From Chara braunii (lineage: Eukaryota > Streptophyta > Charophyceae > Charales > Characeae), in NCBI GenBank assembly GCA_003427395.1, contig BFEA01000473.1, positions 1,193,438 through 1,255,611 on the forward strand: 62,174 bases of DNA, read 5' to 3'. The notes below the pieces were generated by a model, which searched no databases, was not told where the DNA came from, and saw only the letters and a program-made list of their open reading frames with translations. Positions 43,367 to 54,708 of the stretch are shown here, piece by piece. The translations under genes and the position numbers were made by a program. Numbering within the stretch: position 1 is the stretch's first letter; each line of letters starts with the position of its first letter.

Positions 43367-43873
43367 TCAGATATCCCCTCTGTATAGTAGGTATGAGATC
43401 AACCCGCATAACTCTACCTGACATAGGAAGAATAATGCTAAGGTGGTGCATAACCTATGATTTGTTGGCGCGTTATGAGATACCACGGGTGAATCAGGTA
43501 TATTCGGCGGTGGGGGCGGAAGAGCAGACCGAGGTGGTTGGGGAACTACAGTCAGCTGATGAAGCCGGCGTGCCATGGAGGAAGATGGTGAAAAATATGT
43601 CATAGGATAGGATCGAGAAGGTGGTTCGAATTGCGGAGGCAGAGCGCCATAATGTTGTTCGTATTTATAAGAATAATACGTCATTCTTCCAGGGAACGGT
43701 GTGCGCTCGCGGAAGTCTTCTTGATGCCTGCGCAATCGTACTCCTTCCCATTTTTCCTCCTCTTCCTCTTCTTCCTCCCGCTCTTCCCTTGCTCTTGTCA
43801 AATCAATAGGCTTATCCATGGCCTTTCCTTGTCGTCCACCTCTTCCCCTTTCAGTTCCTGATCCGCGCGACAT
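43367..43873 (-). CDS. Gag1 N-terminal ORF, element B
   Basis: A 168-residue open frame, the intact version of the A sequence at 4987-5495. It starts MSRGSGTERGRGGRQGKAMD, has an acidic Glu run at about residues 35-45, a YSYKYEQHYG motif, then a Pro-rich PPPPPNIPDSP tract and a hydrophobic end (TLALFFLCQVELCGL). The Leu/Phe-rich end may be intron read-through past AG|GTTATG, since coding similarity resumes only at 42,988. It is not a known domain; it lies right after the B leader and is the natural first Gag segment. Confidence 0.5.
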   Translation of the reverse strand: MSRGSGTERGRGGRQGKAMDKPIDLTRAREEREEEEEEEEKWEGVRLRRHQEDFRERTPFPGRMTYYSYKYEQHYGALPPQFEPPSRSYPMTYFSPSSSMARRLHQLTVVPQPPRSALPPPPPNIPDSPVVSHNAPTNHRLCTTLALFFLCQVELCGLISYLLYRGDI

Positions 43874-44475
43874 AGCTAAAAAGTGTTACTTAGAGAAGTG
43901 TCATAAGTGCCTAGTCACCCAGTGATTAGGGCAATGCCTAAGACTGTGGACACGTATTGATTCGAGAAAATATTAAAATGACTGTGTAGCATAAGCTATC
44001 CGACTGATGAGCCTTTAATAAGGATATCGGAAAGTAATGGTATGTGATTGTTGTAGGGATAGGAAGTGTCACAATCAGAAGGGACTATCGTAGGAGAAAC
44101 CTTTTGAGCGATCTTGACGAGACCCGTCAACTCTTATTATGTAAATCGGTTCTTCCGCTATCCCTATCTATGAAGGTTTCTGTATATTTACCTCTTATCT
44201 GTATGTTCTCTCTTCAACAGGCAAAAAGAACAAGTGTCTCCCCATGGAGCGACAAAAGTTCAAACTAAAGCTCGCCGTAATGTTACACGAGGTACTTCAG
44301 CTTGCACTTGTCGTATCTCAAGGCGCTTCCTCAGACACAAAGCTTGTACTAGCGAATAAACAATTATTCTTATTATTATTTCTACTATCTACTGAAAGTT
44401 TATACACTACTCTACCCTTTCACTTGTTGTTTTATCAGAAAGTCAATTAACCAGACTCAGTGATGTTCACATAGG
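43874..44475 (-). other. Untranslated leader of element B
   Basis: Between the PBS and the Gag start. It shares the CCTTATTAAAGG block with the A leader. The small + strand ORFs across it are not supported as genes. Confidence 0.6.
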
Positions 44476-44493
44476 TCCCCGGCAACGGCGCCA
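44476..44493 (-). other. Primer-binding site of element B
   Basis: On the - strand, TGGCGCCGTTGCCGGGGA, the unmutated family PBS, two bases from the LTR end. This is the clearest proof of the orientation of element B. Confidence 0.9.
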
Positions 44494-44495
44494 CC

Positions 44496-45170
44496 TGTCT
44501 CGCGCGGTGGTTCCTCGCTCAGATGGGGAGCGTTGAACCTCACGGTCATGTCACGTAGGATGTTTTGTTTGAAAAGAACCAGTCACCACTCCGACCGTGC
44601 CCTCGTTGTCTCGCGCGGCGGTCCCACACTCAGACGCAAAAGTAATTTTGTATCAGACCTCATGGTCGTGTCACGCAGGAGTCCTTTTGTCACCTCCATG
44701 AAACACCACTCCGACCGTGTGCGCATGCTATACCTCTCGCAACACCCTACGACAGGTTAGGGATCCCGCGAGGTATAACATACCTCCACCCGCGGGAGCT
44801 GTCACCATCCGTGTCCCTGCTGAGCTACTGACCCACATGCGAAGGCTTTTATATGAAATCGCAGAGGTAAGCCAGCCGAGGGCGTTTTCTCGATCGCCGA
44901 AGCATAGGCACACGGGCGGTAGAACACCTTAAAACTGACCCGTATATCGTGCCTCGAGGTGCTAACTACCCCGAACCGACTATCTAATCAGGACACTTTT
45001 CAGGACAGTCTTCCACGCTTAGTTAACTAAGATAAGGACTCTATGCCTGTTTTCTTGACCATATGAGACAAGACAGAGTCTAAGCCTCTTTTGTAGTTTT
45101 TTATTCTCTCTACACAGAAAATCTAGATAGTAACATTCCTAAGCTCAAGCCAAAGTATGACCTTGTTCAG

Positions 45171-45201
<31 letters not shown>

Positions 45202-48170
45202 TATATATGTAAAACAAGGGAGGTGAATGAGCAGTAGACCTCACTTTAACAATTGTTGTGCCCCGTGTTCAAATATCCGAGATGATCCCAAATTCAGAAA
45301 AGACATCTCAATGCCCAACATTTGTGCAGATGCAAGGAAAACGCATACATGCATACAGATGCAAACACAGAATGTGCTACAAGCGTCAACCTTTAACCCA
45401 TTCATAGCAAGTCCCTCACGCCCCAAATCCTTGAAAACAACATTCCTTCCTAATCCTAACTCCCTTTACCAAGCCCTTCATATTTTCAAAGACCTTCGAA
45501 TGTGATTTGGACAATTTAGGCATAGATATAGGAGGAAGATCTATATGTTTCCTTCTTAGGTCTTGTCTTAGGTGTGGGTATCAAGCCATGTGGAAGTTGA
45601 GTCGGAGTTCTACCGACCTGTTATCCAATGATAACAAAATTGCAGTTCCTTATGGTTCTCTTCCGTAATCGCCTCCAAGAGTGATGAACCTATAAACACA
45701 ACACAGTTTGAAAGAATCTTAACGTCTTCTCTCCGATGTTGGGATTTAGAAGATCTCTTTTAGACTTGTGACCCAGAGTTTTGTGCTCATTGTTGACCTA
45801 CCGCCTAACTTCTACCCTCATCTAATTGTCAATCCACTGCCCGGTCGATCCAGGCGACGAACAGAGTTCATTCCCAACCTCTTCGTCCCAGCGGTTCTAC
45901 TTAGTTTTTCTTTTTAATAGGTCAATTACAAGCCTCATGCGTTTAGTAATCACAAGTAATACCATCTACTCAATTCAGAGAGGAATCACGTGATAAAGAT
46001 CAAATCAGAATTTCAAAGGGTGATAAGTCTCTCCGGATCAAGATCTCACTTATCCTTCCTTACTAGAATCAGATGTTAGCGAGTTAGCAATGGACTGAAT
46101 CAATTATACGGAAGCATATATCCGGTGGTAGATCGATCAGGATACACTCAAATTTTTATTAGTATCAGGCTTTGAGAGTAGATGGTGGTAAGGCAAGTTT
46201 CTCGGAGCCTCGCTTCTCTTACCATACTAATTATTATTATTATTATTATTATTATTATAAGGTAGGCTTCTCGGAGCCTCGCTCACTCTTATGACCTAGT
46301 ATATTTTATCATTATGGAGATAAGGCACGCTTCATAGAGTCTCGCTCACTCTTATCGCCTAGTACATATTACGGTGATAAGGCATGCTTCTCGGAGTCTC
46401 GCTCACTCTTATTACCTAGTATATTTTATNNNNNNNNNNNNNNNNNNNNNNNNNNNNNNNNNNNNNNNNNNNNNNNNNNNNNNNNNNNNNNNNNNNNNNN
46501 NNNNNNNNNNNNNNNNNNNNNNNNNNNNNNNNNNNNNNNNNNNNNNNNNNNNNNNNNNNNNNNNNNNNNNNNNNNNNNNNNNNNNNNNNNNNNNNNNNNN
46601 NNNNNNNNNNNNNNNNNNNNNNNNNNNNNNNNNNNNNNNNNNNNNNNNNNNNNNNNNNNNNNNNNNNNNNNNNNNNNNNNNNNNNNNNNNNNNNNNNNNN
46701 NNNNNNNNNNNNNNNNNNNNNNNNNNNNNNNNNNNNNNNNNNNNNNNNNNNNNNNNNNNNNNNNNNNNNNNNNNNNNNNNNNNNNNNNNNNNNNNNNNNN
46801 NNNNNNNNNNNNNNNNNNNNNNNNNNNNNNNNNNNNNNNNNNNNNNNNNNNNNNNNNNNNNNNNNNNNNNNNNNNNNNNNNNNNNNNNNNNNNNNNNNNN
46901 NNNNNNNNNNNNNNNNNNNNNNNNNNNNNNNNNNNNNNNNNNNNNNNNNNNNNNNNNNNNNNNNNNNNNNNNNNNNNNNNNNNNNNNNNNNNNNNNNNNN
47001 NNNNNNNNNNNNNNNNNNNNNNNNNNNNNNNNNNNNNNNNNNNNNNNNNNNNNNNNNNNNNNNNNNNNNNNNNNNNNNNNNNNNNNNNNNNNNNNNNNNN
47101 NNNNNNNNNNNNNNNNNNNNNNNNNNNNNNNNNNNNNNNNNNNNNNNNNNNNNNNNNNNNNNNNNNNNNNNNNNAGCCTCGCCCACTCTTATCGCCTAGT
47201 GTAAATTATTGTGGTGATAAGGCAGGCTTCTCGGAGCCTCGCTCACTCTTATCACCTAGTATATATTATTTTTATGGCGATAAGGCAGGGTTCTTAGAGC
47301 CTCACTCACTCTTACCACCTTAATTATTAGCATTTGTCCCTTACGCCCCTTTGAGCCTTGGACCGTCCGGAAGACTTCACGATCATTCATGTAGGTTAAC
47401 GAGACTTGTACCTCATGTCTTAAAACCGTTCGACTGATCCCCGGCTGGGTTCGTTTGGACTTTTAGGAGTACGTAGGCATCGGTTAGTCACATGATAAAG
47501 ATTTATCGAGGCAATCCAACATCTTAATATCTGATTACATCATGCATAAGTTCTGCAGTCTACTATGATCCACCTCTCTTATCACATTGTTAGGCGGCCA
47601 ATAAGCAAGGGAAGACTGTAAGAAGTCAATCCCCTTGGCCATCATACCCCAAAAGAAACACTCAGTGAGATCATGTTTTTCTTCCCTTACTCAAGCATCA
47701 TTGCCTCCCCTTTTGTCTTCGGGTTCAGCCTTGAAGGACCCCTGACTCAAAGTACTTCATTTATTAATGCAGTGATTAGGTAATTACTCTAAGGTTTATA
47801 GATTTAGGGTTTAAGGCTAAGGCAGAAGCGTGCGTTCCTCTCTGTTCCCTGCCTCCAAAGTCCCTCCTGAACTGCGGCAGAGCTCCCGCAATCGCCCTGT
47901 CACTGATCATGTATGATCCATGCAATGGATTGCTGACCCTTAGATTTAGTTGAGGCCATGATTAACTCAATGAGAATCACGTTATCAAACAATTAAACTG
48001 ATGAGGCAGGCATCTGAGAGGAGCAAACAAAGATAAGTACGGAGAAGGATAAAGGAGGTGGACACTTATCGCAAAAGGATAGTGTCACCTCCCTCTCCAA
48101 TGCCCCATGCTTTCTCTTCATCTCTGACCCTGTCTGATGCCTAATGGTGACAATTAGAATAACGACACGA
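44496..48170 (-). mobile_element. LTR B: 5' LTR of element B (-)
   Basis: Runs from AGACA (- strand 3' end at 44,496) to an AAT microsatellite at 48,170-48,203. It is collinear with LTR C and more distantly related to LTR 1 and 2; the GCGATTGCGGGAGCTCTGCC block at about 47,880-47,900 is shared by all. It contains the donor hairpin (44,770-44,786), the TATA-like ATATAAAAG (44,846-44,854), a (TA)n tract (45,173-45,198) and the 57/63-bp hairpin array (46,183-47,318). The array is broken by 745 Ns at 46,430-47,174, so its true length is unknown. Near 44,560-44,640 a duplicated segment repeats the CACTCCGACCGTG and GCGCGGYGGT motifs. Confidence 0.85.
46183..47318. repeat. Hairpin tandem array in LTR B (contains N gap)
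   Basis: The same unit as in LTR C: GGTGATAAG...CTTATCACC arms around an inner hairpin. Five to six units are visible around the 745-N gap (46,430-47,174). The outer limits are GGTGGTAAG at 46,183 and CTTACCACC ending near 47,318. Confidence 0.85.
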
Positions 48171-48203
<33 letters not shown>

Positions 48204-48206
<3 letters not shown>

Positions 48207-49456
48207 GATAGTAATAATAGTAATAATAAGAACAACAGTAAAATTAGGTAATTACCGGAAAGGATGAAATAACGACAATTTGATTTGGCACCAGATATCC
48301 ATGAAACTTCATAGGTATGAACCTGACAAGGAATATAATCAGATTCAACTTTCTTTTGATCGTGGTTGTGACACACCACCCTTAACAGGGTATCTCCCTG
48401 TTCGCTGCACCCCACTAATTTGTTTGTACATACACACAACACACTCTCATTCAACTAGGATCTACCCTAGATGTCCCACATACGCATGTACACATACACA
48501 TCCTTGGACGCACGCTTGTTGTTCTGCATTTCTTCGCCATAGCCATTGGCGCCCCGCTGTCCGCGCACAGGCTCATACTTTACTTTACTATCCTACCTAC
48601 AGTTGCATTCACGCAACAGGCTCACTTCTATCTCGAAGACCAATGTGCATGACGTCAACACCATAGTCGACCATTCACTCACATAGGTACGTATCTCTCT
48701 CCCCTTTTCTCATTCTCTCAATCTCTGTCCCTCTCTTCCTCTCTTTGTATATATGTCTCCCTTTGTGTGTCACCGTGTATGTGTCCCTGTGTGACTATAT
48801 AGGTGTCACTATTACTGTGTCATCGTACACGTGCGTGACACTGTGCAGTGTGCATCTGTCACAGTTTTCACTATGTCTGTGTCATTGTGTGTCAGTGCCA
48901 CTTGTGTATGTGTTGTAACTGTGTATCTGTGTATCGTCGTATATCTGTGTACGTGTGTCACTGTACATCCGTCTGATTGTGTATCTGTGTGACTGTGTTT
49001 TTCGGGTGTATGTGTTACCGTTCACTGTGTGTTCCACTTTGTCTGTGCTTTTGTCACATTGTCTGCGCGTTTGTCACAGTGTCTGTGTGTGTTCTACTGT
49101 GCCTGTATGTGTCTCACAATGTCTGTTTTACTGTGTGTGTCACAATTTCTGTTTTCACTGTGTGACTGTGTTTTCACTGTGTCCGTGTGAATGCCACTCG
49201 CCTTTGTCACCGTGCACTGTGTCACTGTACATTTGCGTGAGACAATGCATGTCGCATACCGTAATGGTGCAGACCAGAACAAGAACCGACCTCTTCTACA
49301 TAGTACATGATAGCGCATCGAAAAACCAAAGTACCATTGATCAAACCAATCAAATGTTCGTAATGCAGACCATGCATACATCATCATCATCCGAGTCACA
49401 GGGTGTGAAGTCTGTCCGTATGCATGTAAGCGAGAAGAGAGCAAGTCAGATTGCAG

Positions 49457-49510
<54 letters not shown>

Positions 49511-49590
49511 AACGGATTTTACCATTTGCAACAGCTGATGCAGACCCAAGACTCGATCCCTAGTCCCCACCTTGCCTGTGTACAGTATGC
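48204..49590. other. Spacer between elements B and C
   Basis: No gene is supported. It holds AAT-like remnants, a TG-rich degenerate repeat of CACTGTGTGTCTGTGT type (about 48,750-49,260) and (AAT)n at 49,459-49,508. ORFs of 128 and 202 residues here are made of repetitive Cys/Val/Thr/His-rich sequence. Confidence 0.5.
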
Positions 49591-49599
49591 CCGAGTGTT

Positions 49600-50421
49600 T
49601 GAACCTGTGACCTGTGTCGTAGTGGTCCTTAGGTGTCTGTCGTAGGCCGTAGTTGCAGAAGTCTAGAAAGGTCCAGCCAACGTTTTGAGAGAGGCAAGTG
49701 AGCAAGTGGTGAGCCAAGTGGGGACTAAACTGCAGTACTCGGAGTTCATCCCAGTATTCAAACCTTTCATCCGGATTATGGAAATCAGTGTAGGTGATAA
49801 CAATGTAAGTCGTGCTTTGAAGTTCTTGGTTGAGGAGCACGGATCCCAGCTTTAGGTACAGACCGTATACTACCTCGCTTCTATAATGATTATGTCCTCA
49901 TTCTCGTACTACCAAAGCGGTCTCCGCTGCTGACTTTATTTTCTCTTTTTCCTCCAAAATACTCCTCTACAAGGAACTTAGCTTAGACGGCTTGCAACGA
50001 CGCTGAGGGGAACACAAATTGCTCAACACCTCTAACTTCTATAACAATGGATATTGACTTCTCTCTTTTCCGCCATATTCCTCTTGCGCACTTTGTGACA
50101 ACTATCTCAGCTAGCCTTAAGGGTCTCGCGAGCAGACTCCAACGTCCCAGTGTCAGCTCAATACCAAGTGTAACCCAAAAGGATGATGAGATGTATATAG
50201 TTACTTGCACAATTGCACTGTCTCCAACATCGTCGAAGCCAGATTCACTCCAAATAAAGATATCCTTATTCAAAGATGTACCCCACCAAGAAGAAATATA
50301 CTCATTCTCCCTGACTCGTCTTGACAAGGACATGTCTAGTCCGCACCACTTTTCAATAGGCAAAATTGTATTGGGGTCCCTAACATACGGCATCCTGACC
50401 TTCTTCAACTAACCCTAGATC
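49600..50421 (-). pseudogene. Gag1 repeated domain of element C
   Basis: A 141-residue frame (50,408-49,983) begins MKKVRMPYVRDPN and contains ISSWWGTSLNKDIFIWSESG, then WRKREKSISIVIEVRGVEQF, joining in one frame the two parts that are split in A and B. It then frameshifts; further on, YGLYLKLGSVLLNQELQST and ERFEYWDELRVLQF (about 49,870-49,740) match the YCLFLERGPEL and ERFGYCEKLKEE blocks of A. It is preceded by the acceptor-like TGTGTGAACAG (AG at 50,423-50,422). This is the most divergent copy and the best evidence that the domain was once continuous. Element C ends about here on the left; no pol was found. Confidence 0.55.
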
Positions 50422-50423
50422 CT

Positions 50424-52230
50424 GTTCACACAGACAAACGTCCATCAAACACCTCCCATCACTACACAGAGTCTCTCCTTTCTACAATATTTTTCCTGAA
50501 AGGTAATATTCAAACCATATCTTACTACCATTGCTAATTTCCAACGCATAAGACCATTCAAAAGGAGGTCGTAATAATATATTGCGATAGCAATGCATTT
50601 GCAATTTCTGAAGGTCAAAAATTATTATAATGACTGTTACTCGTAGTGGGACATACTGCCATAGTAATCTCAATAGTTAATAATTATAATAGTTGCGTAT
50701 GTAAATAGTTTTCGCAAGCGAAGAGACAAGTTTAATAAGCATATCCATGCATTGGTGAAGACAAAAAACTTATGGTATCTGTTACGATCATAGACAACAG
50801 ATATGTTATAGTCAATAAATTTTTTAATGATAAATGTTTTTGGATGCAAAAATAATGAGAGTAGTATATTCTACTCCCTGAACTTTGACAGGAGTATATT
50901 GTGTCAAGGGGCAGTGTAATCCCCTAAAGAGATAACATCTTAGACTCCCGAGCCCCGCTCAAGGACCAAGCCTCACTACTTCACCATCCGATTCCAGTAT
51001 CCGTTCCTTGCAAACTCTTGTCAATTAGTAGACAACCTCACCGTACACGTTCTAGGATGACATATCCTTTCTCGTGATGACGAACCCACTTGACACAAAG
51101 ATAGTTGGGGAATCACCCCCTACCTCCTTGCGGCATGCAGTAGTTGCCTCCATCATAGACCATAGTCTAACAAGGTTCAAACACTTTCCTCCTTCTCAGT
51201 AGTAATGTAGTCACCATTCCTCAAACGGTCAGGTGACAACACCTCACTATGGACAAGGAACATAGTTCCGGCGCGGACCTCACTACTACCTTAGAAGACG
51301 GATTTATAGCTCATTCAAGTCATCTGTCAGGGAAAGGATAACTTAAGATTGTAACTCCCCCAAGGATAGATTCTACACATTGACCACCTCTTGAGAGAAT
51401 TTTTTCTCCCAAGAAGTCGGTCATTCCATTCACCTCCGATCCCGCGTCGGACGAGGATTCTGCGTAGTTTCTCTATCCTTTATAAGGAAAGCAATCCAGA
51501 CAAATGGGCTAAAGTGAAATAAATATAGATGAATAGCGAAACTTGATTAGTTCAGACGGATGAATTTAAGTGCACAGTCTGAAGTAAATAAACTCAGATA
51601 GACAACTCAAGCAATTAACCATGACTAAAATGCATCAGATAGATAGTTTCACATGAATAGTATAAAAATAGGCTTACCTCAAATAGACTGACATGAATGG
51701 ATAATTCTAAATGGATAAACTCAAATGAATGACCTTAAGAGAATGAATTTAAGCGCTTAGATTCCACTGGGTATATTCAAGAAGATGGTCCAGAGTGGAT
51801 GAGTTTAAACAACTGTCCTCATGCCTGAATCAAGTTGAACATAAACAAGATGGTTTGACACCTACTTCTTGACTGCCCCACTCACTACACTTAGAACTAT
51901 GTGCCTCTTCTTGCAAGTGACTACAGTTGGCATAATAAGTTGTTCTATCCATTCTGTTCGCCCCTCTTTTTATGGATCTGCCAGATTTCGGACTAAACAG
52001 GCCTCCACCTGTAAACTTTGCTCGCAAGTACATTCCTTAGACTAACAAAAGTATAAATGAGTCAATTCACGTGCACGAGTCACGTACGTAATCCACCTCT
52101 ATTATTCATCTATCCCCTATCTCACTTGTCTTACACTTCAAGTTTTTAGCTTAAATTAACATATTACCACCTTCTTCAACTTCTATCTCCTAACTTTCTC
52201 ACTTCACCTGCCTACTGTCAATCCTTGACT
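50424..52230 (-). other. Intron-like or inserted sequence in gag of element C
   Basis: About 1.8 kb between the N-terminal exon-like segment and the repeated domain; only about 0.4 kb separates them in A and B. I see no coding region, only AT-rich sequence with a loose repetition of GATGAATTTAAG/GGATAAACTCAAATG phrases at 51,520-51,800. Confidence 0.5.
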
Positions 52231-52249
52231 CTCTTAAATGCTCGTTCAA

Positions 52250-52745
52250 TGCTTCATATAATTGTTTTTACAGCAAGTAGGAGATCAACCCGCAAATCTC
52301 TAGTTGACATAACAAGAACATCACAAGGGAGAGGCACAATCGCCGGTCGGATGATGCGGATTGAGAGACGACAGGAGGGTCAGGAATGTGAGGTGTTGGC
52401 TGGGACCTTGGTTGGCAGGATTGAGAAAGGATGGCCACTTGTCGATCTTGAGGACGACTAGGTGGTTCAAAACGTGAAGGAGATGCGCCGTAACGATTTT
52501 CTTACTTGTATAAATAATAAGTAATTTTTCCCCGAGAACGGGGTACGCTAGCGCTATTCGTCATGATGCCTGCTCGCCCTATCCCCTTCATCCTTCTTTT
52601 TGAGCCCTTCGTCTTCTCCTTTCCAATCCTCCCACACTTTGGTCAAATCTATAGGCCCTTTGGCTGCCTTCCCTTGTCTTCCACCTCTTCCCGTTCCTGT
52701 ACCAGTCCCACGGCCTTTGGTGTCATACTACTGCGAGGACAATAG
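52250..52745 (-). pseudogene. Gag1 N-terminal segment, element C
   Basis: On the - strand, TGRGGRQGKAAKGPIDLTK (within 52,735-52,600) matches the start of Gag1 in A and B, but the Glu run is shortened and the frame stops at 52,559. The continuation to 52,250 shows similarity to the Pro-rich part and the CDVLVMSTRDLRVDL end. Decayed. Confidence 0.55.
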
Positions 52746-53100
52746 TTAGATAATAGAGTCTTCTAAGGTTATCTGACCCAATACCCTTGGTCTTTGAAAG
52801 ATTCTAGATAACCTCAGGTTACTGTCAATGAAATACTTCTCCTTTCACTCTCTAGGGCAATCCTTGTCACAAGTTCTTACCGACTGTCGCCTTACTTGTA
52901 CCACCTATTTGTTCAAAGAACCTATTCTATTTTATAAATCCCTAAGTGGTTTATACGCAATGACCGCTCTTAGGTACTCCCTACTCGGAATCCTTGACCA
53001 ATTTCCATCTCGATAAGTATATTTATAATTGTCGTTTGGCCTAGATCATCGACTTATCGTACCCGAGTTCGTTCACTAAGGACCTCGGCTAGGAAGCGAG
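52746..53100 (-). other. Leader of element C
   Basis: Between the PBS remnant and the first Gag segment. No coding potential recognised. Confidence 0.45.
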
Positions 53101-53118
53101 ATCCCGACAACGACACCA
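53101..53118 (-). other. Degenerate primer-binding site of element C
   Basis: The - strand reads TGGTGTCGTTGTCGGGAT, equal to the family PBS except for changes that are all C to T or G to A, as cytosine deamination would give. It lies two bases from the LTR C end. Confidence 0.75.
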
Positions 53119-54708
53119 CCTGTCACGCCCGTCGGTCCCACACCGGGACACAAAAGTAATTTTGTGTCTGACCTCATGATCGTGTCACGTAGGAGTTCTT
53201 TTGTCACCTCAACGAAACACCACTCCGACCGTCCGCGCGTGCTATACCTCTCGCGACTCCCTACGACAGGTTAGGGATCCCGTGAGGTACAACTTACCTC
53301 CACCCGCGGGAGTTGTCACCATCCCTTAGATGGGCATATCCCCGCTGAGTTGTTGACCCACATACGAAGGTTGTTATATGCAATCGCAGAGATAAGTCAG
53401 TCGAGGGCGTTTTCTCATTCGCCGTAGCATAGGCATACGCGTGGTAGAACGCCTTAAGACTGACCCATATATCGTGCCTCGAGATGCAAACTACCCCGGA
53501 CCGACTATCTAATCACGTCAACTTTTCCGGACAGTCTTCCACGCTGTGTTAACTAGGATAAGGACTCTATGTCCCTTTCGTTGACCATATGAGACAAGAC
53601 AGAAGCCTTTTTTGTAGTTTCTCATTCTCTGTACACAGAAAATCTAGACAATAACCTTCCTAAGCTCAGCCCAAAGTACGACCTTGTTCACAGATATATA
53701 TATTTGACGATATATATATATATATGAGTATATATGTAAATCAAGGGAGTTGAATGAGCGGTAGACCTCACTTTCACAATTGCTGCCCCGAATCCGAATA
53801 TCCCAGATGATCCCAAATTCAGAAAAGACAGCTCAATGCCCAACACCTCTGCAGATGCAAGGAAAACATATACACGCATAAAGATGCAAACACAAAATGC
53901 ACTATAAGCGTCAACCTTTAACCCATTCATTGCAAGTCCCTCACGTCCCAAAATCTTGAAAACAACGTTCTTTCCTAATCCCGACTCCCTTTACCCAACC
54001 CTTCACATTTTTAAAGACCTCCGAGTGTGATTTGAACAATTTAGGCATAGATACAGGGGGAAGATCTATCCGTTTCCTTCTTAGGTCTTGTCTTAGGTGT
54101 GGGTATCAAGCCATGTGGAAGTTGAATCGGAGTTCTACCGACCTGTTATCCAATGATAACAGAATTGCAATTCCTTACAGTTCTCTTCCGTAATCGTCTC
54201 CAAGAGTCATGAACCTGTAGACATAGCACAGTTGGAAAGAATCTTAACGTCTTCTCTCCGATGTTGGGATTTAGAAGATCTCTTCTAGACTTGTGACCCA
54301 GAGTTCGGTGCTCATTGTCGACCTACTGCCTACCTTCTACCCTCATCTAGTTGTCAATCCGTTGCCCGGTCGGTCCAAGCGACGAACAGAGTTCATTCCC
54401 AGCCTCTTCGTCCCAACGGTTCTACTTAGTTTTCCTTTTTAATGGGTCAATTACATGCCCCATGCCTTTAGTAATCACAAGCAATACCATCTATTCAATT
54501 CAGAGAGGAATCACATGATAAAGATCAAATCAGAATTTCAAAGGGTGATAAGTCTGTCAGGGTCAAGATCTCACTTATCCTTCCTTACGAGAATCAGATG
54601 TTAGCGAGTTAGCAATGGACTGAATCAATTATATGGAAGTGGATCTCCGATGGTAGATCGATCAGGATACACTCAAACTTTTGTTAGTATCAGGCTTTGA
54701 GAGTAGAT

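Noticed and set aside
43312-43861. + strand ORFs of 62-97 residues over element B gag
   Set aside because: Shadows of the - strand Gag1 frame, which is supported by homology to 4987-5495.
46374-47204. ORFs of 276 and 256 residues
   Set aside because: They run through 745 Ns, so they have no sequence support.
50047-50412. 121-residue + strand ORF
   Set aside because: It is antisense to the element C Gag domain, whose - strand frame matches A and B at the protein level.
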